64,000 nt of DNA, taken from the NCBI RefSeq assembly GCF_000966265.1, contig NZ_LANF01000006.1, positions 124,001-188,000 on the forward strand. The letters run 5' to 3'. The position numbers and the translations under genes were made by a program. A model generated the notes under the pieces. The model saw only the letters and a program-made list of their open reading frames with translations, had not been told where the DNA came from and made no database searches. Below are positions 51,650 to 58,716 of this stretch, piece by piece (the first letter of the stretch is position 1; each line of letters starts with the position of its first letter). Origin of the DNA: Palaeococcus ferrophilus DSM 13482 (GTDB lineage: Archaea > Methanobacteriota_B > Thermococci > Thermococcales > Thermococcaceae).

Positions 51650-51720
51650 ATGGAGTTGCCTCCAGAGCGAGCATACGCCCCTCCAACAAGCTAGTTAAAA
51701 AAAGAAGGGAGAGTTTTTTG

Positions 51721-51765
51721 GTCAAGCTTTTTCCAAAAGCTTGCAGAGCAAAGTTTCATCAAAGG
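51721..51765. repeat. Linker repeat copy 2 (variant)
   Basis: AAGCTTTTTCCAAAAGCTT hairpin at 51724-51742, then a divergent tail GCAGAGCAAAGTTTCATCAA leading into the 5' arm of module 3. The other copies continue with CAGCGCTGGCGGAAG instead. Confidence 0.75.
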
Positions 51766-51768
51766 TGG

Positions 51769-51939
51769 AATGTCCTTGTTAAAGTGCTGGATTCCAGAGG
51801 ATTCTCTCTTCAACTAGCAGTTTTTAAAGGGGTTTCTTCACAGTACAACGCCCGGAGGGCGTTAAAAAAGAAGAAACCGCATTATTCTGCCCACTTGCCC
51901 GGAGAATCCAGCACTATCAGACCAATCCTGGAGGACATT
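51769..51939. repeat. Nested-hairpin module 3
   Basis: Outer AATGTCC 51769-51775 / GGACATT 51933-51939; AGTGCTGGATTC 51783-51794 / GAATCCAGCACT 51904-51915 (perfect 12 pairs); inner GGTTTCTTC 51831-51839 / GAAGAAACC 51870-51878 (perfect 9 pairs); centre AACGCCCGGAGGGCGTT 51847-51863. The clearest of the four modules. Confidence 0.85.
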
Positions 51940-51949
51940 GAAACTTTTG

Positions 51950-51986
51950 GTGAAGCTTTTTTCAAAAGCTTCAGCGCTGGCGGAAG
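51950..51986. repeat. Linker repeat copy 3
   Basis: GTGAAGCTTTTTTCAAAAGC at the start, then TTCAGCGCTGGCGGAAG; differs from copy 1 by only a few bases in the hairpin loop. Confidence 0.85.
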
Positions 51987-52156
51987 AAGAGTGCTATTTT
52001 TAAAACAGGGAAGTTTTTGAGCGAGTTTTGCATTACCTCGTAGTTTTAACCTGTTTCAGTGGCACTTGCCCGTTGCACGATTAATTCCCTGCCCGTTTAA
52101 GAGGCAGAACCCCTTTGATCAAACTTTGCTGTGGAAAGTTTGTTTGCTGAGCAAAA
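51987..52156. other. Spacer between modules 3 and 4
   Basis: No gene. It holds small inverted segments, for example AAAACAGG near 52003 with CCTGTTT near 52050, and the CAAACTTT/AAAGTTTG and TTTGCTGAGCAAA hairpins at about 52120-52155. Confidence 0.5.
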
Positions 52157-52419
52157 GTTTGATCAAGGTTCGTGGTTCCTTCTAAACTGTACTTTTACTA
52201 GGGAATTCCTTCTAAAAACCTCTCCTAGGGTGGAATTTCTCAAATATTGCCCAATTGAACAGGAGTTTTTCTCACTTTGACGCCCTTCGGGCGTCTTTTA
52301 CAATGGAAACTCACGGGTAAAAAGCATACTGGGCTTAGAATTCACAACCACAGGACAGGTTTCTAAGAAAAATCCACTCAGAACAGCTCGCGAACAAGAA
52401 CCACCAACTTTGATGAAAC
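52157..52419. repeat. Nested-hairpin module 4
   Basis: Outer arms 52157-52178 / 52398-52419 (about 18 of 22 positions pair); 52210-52221 / 52357-52369 (imperfect); inner GAGTTT 52263-52268 / AAACTC 52307-52312; centre GACGCCCTTCGGGCGTC 52279-52295. The 5' arm begins GTTTGATCAAGGTTCGT like that of module 1. Confidence 0.8.
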
Positions 52420-52440
52420 CTTACAAGCAAAGTTTCTTCG

Positions 52441-52470
52441 GTCAAACTTTTTCTAAAAGCTTCAGCGCCG
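52441..52470. repeat. Linker repeat copy 4 (truncated)
   Basis: GTCAAACTTTTTCTAAAAGC followed by TTCAGCGCCG, a shortened relative of copies 1 and 3. It marks the downstream edge of the array; unrelated sequence follows. Confidence 0.7.
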
Positions 52471-52532
52471 CTTTCACTGGCATTCAAGCGTCCCTGACGG
52501 ATGACGGGAGATTATCCTCTCCAGAACATTTC

Positions 52533-52573
52533 ACCGGTGGGGTTAAAAAGGGCGGTGCCCTTCCCCCTCCGGT
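52533..52573 (+). promoter_or_regulatory. Leader hairpin overlapping the DUF89 ribosome-binding site
   Basis: ACCGGTGGGG 52533-52542 can pair with CCCCCTCCGGT 52563-52573, with an internal GGGC/GCCC hairpin at 52550-52560. The 3' arm enters the GGTGG site at 52571-52575 that serves ATG 52581, so the fold could limit translation. Confidence 0.4.
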
Positions 52574-52580
52574 GGTGTGG

Positions 52581-53432
52581 ATGAAGATACACTACGAGTG
52601 CTTTGCCTGCGCCGCCAACCAGTGCCAGAGGATAGTGGAGATGGGTACAGATAATCTCGAACTGCGGAAGAAGGGCGTTATCGAGGCGGCGAAGCTGATG
52701 GCAAGCATAAGTGGATACTCTGTTCCAGCGATTTTCGGGAGCGAGGTCTTCCTCGGCGTTTACAAGGTCATAGGCAATGACGACCCGTTCAAAGAGTACA
52801 AGGAACTCTCCAACAAGCTTGCGGAGAAGGTCGTAAGCGATCTCGAAAAGGAGGAAATGGACATCAGAACGGCCCTAAAGCTCGCCATCATTGGGAACGT
52901 GATTGACTTCGCAGTAGGCTACTCTCCAGAGAAGATCGAGGAAGACGTAAAGACCATGCTCAAAGAGGAGCTCTACATCGACCACTCAGACGAGCTTTTT
53001 GAGGCTCTCAAAAGCGCGAAGACCCTCCTCTACCTCACTGACAACTGCGGGGAGATTTACTTCGACAGGCTCTTTTTGAAAAAACTAAAAGAGACCTTTC
53101 CGCACCTTGAAATCTACATAGCGGGCAAGGAGGAGCCGATGATAAACGACGCCACCGTTGAAGACCTGAAGAAAGCGGGCTTCGAGGAGCTTGGGAGGGT
53201 AATCTCAACTGGCACGAGGATCGTTGGGGTTCCGCTCGACAGGGTCTCCGAGGAGTTTAAGAGCATTTTCGAAAGTGCCGACGTGATAATAGCGAAGGGC
53301 CAGGGCAACTTTGAGACGCTGAGCGAAATAAACGATACCAGGGTCTTCTACCTCCTCAAGGCGAAGTGCAGGCCGATAGCGAGGGAGCTTGGGGTGCCGC
53401 AGGGGAGCATGGTGTGTATGCGGGCCAGGTAG
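52581..53432 (+). CDS. DUF89/ARMT1-like metal-dependent phosphatase
   Basis: 283 residues. N-terminal helical part with CFACAANQCQRIVEMG; catalytic alpha/beta domain with LTDNCGEIYFDRLFLKKL (the Asp-Asn metal motif), GKEEPMINDATVEDL and VIIAKGQGNFETLSE. DUF89 proteins dephosphorylate damaged or surplus sugar- or nucleotide-phosphates. ATG 52581 is set by GGTGG; an open frame back to 52410 is read from the repeat array and is not coding. Confidence 0.88.
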   Translation: MKIHYECFACAANQCQRIVEMGTDNLELRKKGVIEAAKLMASISGYSVPAIFGSEVFLGVYKVIGNDDPFKEYKELSNKLAEKVVSDLEKEEMDIRTALKLAIIGNVIDFAVGYSPEKIEEDVKTMLKEELYIDHSDELFEALKSAKTLLYLTDNCGEIYFDRLFLKKLKETFPHLEIYIAGKEEPMINDATVEDLKKAGFEELGRVISTGTRIVGVPLDRVSEEFKSIFESADVIIAKGQGNFETLSEINDTRVFYLLKAKCRPIARELGVPQGSMVCMRAR

Positions 53433-53613
53433 GCCGCTTCTCCTCTTTCGGAAACTCCAGCGGGATATTTTGATCATGATCTTATTACTACAGCTCGAAA
53501 ATTCGTTGGTCTCAGAGGGAAGGGCCGCAGAGGCAGTAGCTAAAAGCGTTGAGGAGGAAGGATGTGCTGAGGGACTTCGAAACCCTTATAAGTTCAAAAA
53601 CCTACTCAAGAGT
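53433..53613. other. Intergenic region with a leaderless-type promoter
   Basis: No intact gene. A 3' part from ATG 53475 reads ENSLVSEGRAAEAVAKSVEE, protein-like but running into the ATPase frame without a start signal; perhaps a remnant. TTATAAG at 53586-53592 is centred 25 bases before the ATPase ATG at 53614. Confidence 0.4.
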
Positions 53614-54987
53614 ATGATACTCACGAGTAAGTTCATTGACAGGGAGGCGGAGCTGAACTTCCTGAGGGAGCGCTATAACTCTGGAGAGGCAGAGCTGATA
53701 ATCCTCTACGGCAGGAGGAGGATTGGGAAGACCTACCTCCTGCGGAAGTTCCTTGAGGAGACCGGTGGGGTATACCTCCTCGCGGAGGAGAACGAGACCA
53801 ACCTCGAGGATTTCTCATTAAGACTGGCCGACTACTTCAAAGACCCCTTCCTTAGGGAGAACCCCATAAGGAGCTGGGGGGCTTTCTTCACCTATCTGGC
53901 GGGGAAGAGCGGGGAGAGGCTCGTTGTGGTGATAGATGAAGTCCAGTATCTCGCTCGGTCGGACAGGGGCTTCCTCAGCACGCTCCAGAAGTACTGGGAT
54001 TTGCACCTCTCGAACACGAGGATAATGCTCGTCCTCTGCGGCTCCCTTGTCTCCTTCATGGAGGGCATGTTATCAGCAAAGTCTCCTATCTACGGAAGGA
54101 GAACGGGAGCCTGGAAGGTGGACGAGATAGGCTTCTTCGATGCCCTTGAGTTCCACCCGATTGACATCGAGACTGCCGTTAAGGTCTATTCGGTCTTCGG
54201 CGGCGTCCCCCAGTACTGGGCGGACTACGACCCGAGTAAGGGCTTCTGGGACAACATGAGAGCTTTGCTCCTCTCGAAGGGGGCGAAGTACTACGACGAG
54301 CCCAAGTACCTCCTCAAGGAGGAGCTCAGGGACGTTTCGAGGTACTTCTCCATACTTCGGGCGATAGCGCTCGGTTACACGCGCTTCGGCCAGATAGCGA
54401 ACAAGGCGAAGATAGAGACGAAGAGCCTCGGCAAGTACCTCAACGTCCTGGAGGAGATGGGCTACGTTCGAGAGGAAAAGCCCGTGGTCGGCAGGGGGAG
54501 GGGCGTTTACAGGATAAGCGATGCCCTCTTCAACTTCTGGTTCCGGTTCGCCTTCCCTCGGAGGGACGAGATAGAGATGGGCTTCGACGTCGTGGAGGGT
54601 ATAAAGGACGAGTTCAGCGAGTACCTCGGTTTAGCCTTTGAGGGGATAGCGAAGCAGTTTCTGGTTGAGCTGAACAGGGCTGGAGAGCTCCCCTTCCGCT
54701 TTACCAAGATCGGCCGCTGGTGGCGTAAGGGGGAGGAGATTGATTTGGTGGCTTTGAACGAGCGGGAGAAGAAGGCGTTGTTCGTCGAGGTTAAGTGGAA
54801 GGATTTGAGCGAGAGAGAAGCGAGGGGAATTCTGAAAGACCTTGAAAGAAAGGCCGAGCTCGTCGGGCTTGACGGCTGGGAGAAATATTACGGGCTGGTC
54901 GCCAAAAAAGTCGAGAGAAAGGAGAGACTAAGAGGAGAAGGCTGGCTGGTCTGGGACTTGGGGAACTTCGGGCAGTTAGGGAAGTGA
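53614..54987 (+). CDS. Archaeal ATPase PF01637 with DUF234 nuclease-like C-terminus, copy 1
   Basis: 457 residues. STAND/AAA-like ATPase: Walker A ILYGRRRIGKTYLLRKF (near 29-45), Walker B VVVIDEVQYLAR, sensor VLCGSLVSFMEGML, then a winged helix (TRFGQIANKAKIETKSLGKYLNVLEEMGYV). The C-terminal DUF234 has a PD-(D/E)XK pattern: EEIDLVALNEREKKALFVEVKWKD. The family is expanded and patchy in Thermococcales; roles are unproven, though mobile or defence functions have been suggested. ATG 53614 lies 25 bases from a TATA centre, so the mRNA is probably leaderless. Confidence 0.9.
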   Translation: MILTSKFIDREAELNFLRERYNSGEAELIILYGRRRIGKTYLLRKFLEETGGVYLLAEENETNLEDFSLRLADYFKDPFLRENPIRSWGAFFTYLAGKSGERLVVVIDEVQYLARSDRGFLSTLQKYWDLHLSNTRIMLVLCGSLVSFMEGMLSAKSPIYGRRTGAWKVDEIGFFDALEFHPIDIETAVKVYSVFGGVPQYWADYDPSKGFWDNMRALLLSKGAKYYDEPKYLLKEELRDVSRYFSILRAIALGYTRFGQIANKAKIETKSLGKYLNVLEEMGYVREEKPVVGRGRGVYRISDALFNFWFRFAFPRRDEIEMGFDVVEGIKDEFSEYLGLAFEGIAKQFLVELNRAGELPFRFTKIGRWWRKGEEIDLVALNEREKKALFVEVKWKDLSEREARGILKDLERKAELVGLDGWEKYYGLVAKKVERKERLRGEGWLVWDLGNFGQLGK

Positions 54988-55142
54988 TTTTTAAGGATCT
55001 TCACTGGGTTGAAAACCTCTGGCTGGACATCTTCGAAAGCGTTTTAGGGATTAAAGCGTATTTTCTCAGGGGAATACTCCAAGTGGTTGGGGTAACGAGT
55101 GAGGAGAGCGAAAGAGGGAGCCAATCGGGGATGCAAAAATAA
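54984..55142 (+). CDS. Short ORF overlapping the ATPase stop, probable remnant
   Basis: 52 codons from the GTG that overlaps the TGA of the ATPase gene, to TAA 55140-55142. Begins MIFKDLHWVENLWLDIFESV, protein-like, then becomes Ser/Gly/Gln-rich. Immediately afterwards another frame reads WEGKKVYGPYKREIG, also protein-like. Together they look like pieces of older genes rather than an expressed unit. Confidence 0.3.
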   Translation: MIFKDLHWVENLWLDIFESVLGIKAYFLRGILQVVGVTSEESERGSQSGMQK

Positions 55143-55363
55143 CCGTGGGAGGGTAAAAAGGTGTACGGGCCGTATAAAAGAGAAATAGGCAAAACGGAAA
55201 AGGGACATATTCGAACCGAGACGAAAGAGGAAAAAAATATTACGAAGCGCTGAACGAACACCTTCCGCGTTTTCATAGTAACTTTGGCCTATTCAGAAAG
55301 ATCGTAAAGACCCTCTACCCAGAAGCGAAGGAGACAGATATCCAGAAGTACGGAACGCAGATA

Positions 55364-57202
55364 TTGGCTGATGGTAAACAACTCAGGGGCTTCGGGATAT
55401 GGGTAGAGGGGTACGGGAAGCATGCTGAGCAAGTGCCGGCATGGGAGTATCCAAAGCTATCCCTGTTTTACCGACTGCTGACGTCGCTAACCGCCATGAA
55501 GCACAACCTGGATCTGGAGGACGCGTTCAGGGCATTATCCGTGGAGCTACCGAAAAGGCTGGGACACAGGGTTCCAAAACCCGAGGAAATCGATGAGTTG
55601 GAGAAAAAGGTGAACGAGCTCGTGCAGGAAGGCCTCCTTCCGGAAACAGCTAAGCAGGATGTTGTAGATCTGGCGAAGGAGTTGTCCCAAATCGTGTACG
55701 AAGTGTTTCCTGATAAGAAGTCTGTTCTCAAACACCGCGAGAAAATACTAACCCAGATTAACAAGGATAGGAGCTGGGGAGTGAAGGGAAAATCACTAGG
55801 AGACTACTGGTACGAGGTAGTGCTCGAGGATGTTCTGAAGAAGCACAGCAACAGGGTTTCTGAGATCATGAAGAGGGGTGCGCCGCAGGTACCGAAAGAA
55901 GAGGAAAAGATGCCGACCACCAAAACCATCACAAAGACAGAACCGTCCGTGGAGGAGAAGGCGTTACAGGCATTGAAGAGCATGGGGATAGACGTAAAGT
56001 TAGAGGGCAGAGAGACCGCGGAGAGGAAGGCAAAGATATTCGCGTGGCTGGAGAGGGAGGGGCTCGTAGAGGTGGAGGAGGAGAACGGGAAGCCCGTGGT
56101 CGTCCCGACGGAGGAGTTCCACAGAATGGTATCGAGGGTGGGGCCAAAGGCAGCGGCGGCAGTGATAAAGAAAGCCTCGGAAGAGAACGAACCCCTTTCA
56201 AGAGCTTTAAGGATCGCGAAAGTTCTTGAAGCCCTCGACGGGAAGCTCCCCGAAGGAAAGGGCGTTATAAGGAGCTTAAATCTCTTTACAGCCGGCCTCC
56301 TCTCGCTCGAAGACCTCTCAAGGCTCTGGGGGGTCGATGCTAAAGAGCTCTTAAAGTCCTCGCCCGGAGCGGTCAAGGCACTCCTTGAGGCGATGGAAGA
56401 GTTCGAGCTTACCGCTCCAGAGGTTCCGGTCGAATGGCTCCCAATCCTCGAAAGGCTGAGGGATAACCCAACCGAGGAAGATTTGAGAAGGGCCCTCAGC
56501 ATGGCCACCGTTGGGAGAATGACCTTCTCTGCCCTTGAGTCAACAGCCATCAGGGGACTGCCGGAGAGGAGTGAGGAGATCGAGGCGCTCTTATCGGGAA
56601 TCCTGAGAAAGACCCCGGAGCTCCTCCCGTTCTCGGTAGAGATTCCGGGGGAGCTTGAGGAAGAGTTCAGAGAGCTTTCAAGGGTTCTGGCACTCATGAA
56701 GGATGCCTCGTACCTTGAGAAGATTGAGGCTGAGGTTTCGCCTCTGGTGGAGAAGCTGCCGGAGGGGAGGGTCGGCCTCTTCAGGAGGGAGTCGCCGAGG
56801 AAGAGGGTGGAAGACTTCGCCGTCTTGCTCACGGAGGGCAGTCTCTCTGAGGAGGAAGCCGAGGAGAGGGCCGAAGAGCTGAAGGGTTACTTGAAGTCCT
56901 ACCTGAGCGGGGAAGAGGCCGAGAAGTTAGTTGATACCCTGCTCCTCCCCTTCAGGGCCAAAAGGCTCAAGGAAAGGTACGGGAGCGCTGAGGGCTTTCT
57001 CTTCGAGTACGCGCACGCGAGGGCTTCCCGCTACCTGCTCGCCGAGGCTTATGTCTTTGAGGCTTTGATGGGAGAAATGGAGAGCCTTCACGATGCTCTC
57101 GTTAGAGTCCTCGCCGGGGTGCCTTCGCTCGGGAGGGAGAAGGTTTCATTAAAAGGCGTTGAGAGGAACAGGAGAGAGCTTGAGAGTCTGCTTGGTGAAT
57201 GA
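55364..57202 (+). CDS. Large helical protein of unknown function, probably N-terminally truncated
   Basis: 612 residues from TTG 55364. The same frame is open back to 55175 and its translation is protein-like (YYEALNEHLPRFHSNFGLF, then KIVKTLYPEAKETDIQKYG), but it has no ATG, GTG or TTG before 55364 and none has a ribosome-binding site. So the 5' end has been lost or frameshifted. N-terminal part (to about residue 190) is lower in GC and basic; the C-terminal part (about 200-612) is acidic, helical and of Thermococcus-like composition (EFHRMVSRVGPKAAAAVIKK, LSRLWGVDAKELLKSSPGA). No motif recognised. Lies between two paralogous PF01637 ATPases. Confidence 0.6.
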   Translation: MADGKQLRGFGIWVEGYGKHAEQVPAWEYPKLSLFYRLLTSLTAMKHNLDLEDAFRALSVELPKRLGHRVPKPEEIDELEKKVNELVQEGLLPETAKQDVVDLAKELSQIVYEVFPDKKSVLKHREKILTQINKDRSWGVKGKSLGDYWYEVVLEDVLKKHSNRVSEIMKRGAPQVPKEEEKMPTTKTITKTEPSVEEKALQALKSMGIDVKLEGRETAERKAKIFAWLEREGLVEVEEENGKPVVVPTEEFHRMVSRVGPKAAAAVIKKASEENEPLSRALRIAKVLEALDGKLPEGKGVIRSLNLFTAGLLSLEDLSRLWGVDAKELLKSSPGAVKALLEAMEEFELTAPEVPVEWLPILERLRDNPTEEDLRRALSMATVGRMTFSALESTAIRGLPERSEEIEALLSGILRKTPELLPFSVEIPGELEEEFRELSRVLALMKDASYLEKIEAEVSPLVEKLPEGRVGLFRRESPRKRVEDFAVLLTEGSLSEEEAEERAEELKGYLKSYLSGEEAEKLVDTLLLPFRAKRLKERYGSAEGFLFEYAHARASRYLLAEAYVFEALMGEMESLHDALVRVLAGVPSLGREKVSLKGVERNRRELESLLGE

Positions 57203-57268
57203 GTAGTAATAGACGTGAAGAAAGCCCAGAAAGGGCGCTCCTTAATTTCCCTTTTCCTTTGTGTAGTA

Positions 57269-57300
57269 TAGTGCACAATTTCTTGATTTTTTGTGCACTA
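57269..57300. repeat. Inverted repeat before the second ATPase
   Basis: TAGTGCACAA 57269-57278 and TTGTGCACTA 57291-57300 are perfect inverted copies around 12 bases. The left flank GTATAGTGC also occurs at the centre of module 2 (51576-51585). It lies 33 bases upstream of the TATA box of the following gene: an operator, or the terminator of the previous gene. Confidence 0.6.
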
Positions 57301-57332
57301 CGAGTTTTTGAGTGAAGTCTTCAAGCACAAGG

Positions 57333-57340
57333 CTTAAATA
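57333..57340 (+). promoter_or_regulatory. TATA box of the second ATPase (leaderless)
   Basis: CTTAAATA is centred 27 bases before ATG 57364, and there is no ribosome-binding site in between, so transcription should start at or next to the ATG. The same geometry is found before the first ATPase. Confidence 0.6.
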
Positions 57341-57363
57341 GTTGCAATACGATTAGACTAATC

Positions 57364-58716
57364 ATGATACAACAATTTGTTGACAGGAAGAACGAACTCG
57401 ATGCCCTCGAAAGGGCATGGAAAAGCGAAGGGTCAGAAATGATAGTTATCTACGGCAGGAGAAGAGTTGGCAAGACTGCTCTCACCCTCAGATTCATTGA
57501 GGGGAAGCCTGCGGTGTACTTTCTCGCCGATGAAAGGGGGGAAGAAAACCTTGGGGAGTTCAGGAGGAAGGTAGCGGAGTTCTTTGACGATCCAGTGCTC
57601 GGGAGGTCGGACCTCGGCTGGCTTGAGCTTTTTGAATATCTTGCCAGAAAGGGTGAAAAGCTCGTCGTGGTGATTGACGAGCTCCCCTACATCGTAGAGC
57701 ACGATAAGGCCTTTCCCTCGGTGCTCCAGAAAGCGTGGGATTCCCACCTTCAGGAATCCACCGTGAAACTCGTGCTCGTGGGGTCGTCCATAGGCATGAT
57801 GGAGGACCTCCTCGGGTATAAAAGCCCTCTCTACGGCAGGAGGACGATGCAGATCGAGCTTAAACCGCTGAGATACTGGCACGTTAGGGAGTTCCTGCCG
57901 TCCTACTCGGAGGGGGACCTTATGAGGGTCTACGGTGCCGTTGACGGCATTCCCCTTTACCTCCGGCAGTTCAGGGATGAGCTAAGCTTTTGGGAAAACC
58001 TCGAAAACCTCATGCTTAGGAAGGAGAGCTTCCTCTACGCGGAGGCCGAGTTTCTTCTGAGGCAGGAGTTCAGGGAGCCGGCGAGATACTTCGCGATCCT
58101 GAGGGCGATATCGCTCGGAAAGACGAAGCACGGAGAGATAGTGGACTACACGGGATTTGACAGGGGAGTGGTCTCGAAGTACCTCGACAACCTCGCCAAG
58201 ATAAGGGTGGTCAGAAAGGTTTACCCTGCCTTTGAGCCGGAGAAGAGAAGGAACATGAGGTACGAGATGGCCGACAACTACTACGCCTTCTGGTTCCGCT
58301 TCGTCTATCCTAACAGGGAGCTCGTCGAAAGGGAACTCTACAGTGAAGCCTTGGAGGTTGTAAAGAGAGACTACGACCACTACATGGGCAGGGTGTTTGA
58401 AAAAGCCTCCCTCGACTTCCTGTGGAAGCGCTTCGCCTTCAAGCGTGCCGGAAGGTGGTGGGGTAGGAGAGAAGAAATCGACGTCGTGGGGCTCAAGGGT
58501 GGAACAGCCCACTTTTTTGAGGTAAAGTGGAAGGAATTGAAGGAGAGGGAAGCGAAGGGAATTCTAAAAGACCTTGAGAGGAAGGCGGAACTCGTAAACA
58601 AGCTGAAAGGTCTACCGAAGAGGTTTGGGCTGGTGGCGAGGAGAATCGAGGGGAAGGAGAGGCTCGCCGATGAGGGCTACTTGGTGTTCGACCTCAAAGA
58701 CATGTTCAAGTCCTAA
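57364..58716 (+). CDS. Archaeal ATPase PF01637 with DUF234 nuclease-like C-terminus, copy 2
   Basis: 450 residues, paralogue of the protein at 53614 with the same domain order. Walker A VIYGRRRVGKTALTLRF, Walker B VVVIDELPYIVE, sensor LVGSSIGMMEDLL, winged helix (KHGEIVDYTGFDRGVVSKYLDNL), C-terminal PD-(D/E)XK-like EEIDVVGLKGGTAHFFEVKWKEL with a matching RWWGRREE before it, as copy 1 has RWWRKGEE. Catalytic residues intact in both. The stop overlaps the convergent DUF763 gene by 4 bases. Confidence 0.92.
   Translation: MIQQFVDRKNELDALERAWKSEGSEMIVIYGRRRVGKTALTLRFIEGKPAVYFLADERGEENLGEFRRKVAEFFDDPVLGRSDLGWLELFEYLARKGEKLVVVIDELPYIVEHDKAFPSVLQKAWDSHLQESTVKLVLVGSSIGMMEDLLGYKSPLYGRRTMQIELKPLRYWHVREFLPSYSEGDLMRVYGAVDGIPLYLRQFRDELSFWENLENLMLRKESFLYAEAEFLLRQEFREPARYFAILRAISLGKTKHGEIVDYTGFDRGVVSKYLDNLAKIRVVRKVYPAFEPEKRRNMRYEMADNYYAFWFRFVYPNRELVERELYSEALEVVKRDYDHYMGRVFEKASLDFLWKRFAFKRAGRWWGRREEIDVVGLKGGTAHFFEVKWKELKEREAKGILKDLERKAELVNKLKGLPKRFGLVARRIEGKERLADEGYLVFDLKDMFKS

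Noticed and set aside
51308-52020. Short ORFs inside the hairpin array
   Set aside because: Their translations (for example SFSAGGRRV) repeat because the DNA linker repeats; they have no ribosome-binding sites and the palindromes explain the sequence.
51215-52419. Integron attC sites or CRISPR
   Set aside because: No gene cassettes, no conserved GTTRRRY core and no integrase, so not an integron; no regularly spaced identical direct repeats, so not CRISPR.
53475-53613. Antitoxin-like small gene before ATPase copy 1
   Set aside because: Protein-like texture (EGRAAEAVAKSVEEE) but no independent start signal, and it continues into the ATPase frame; kept only as a note on the intergenic region.
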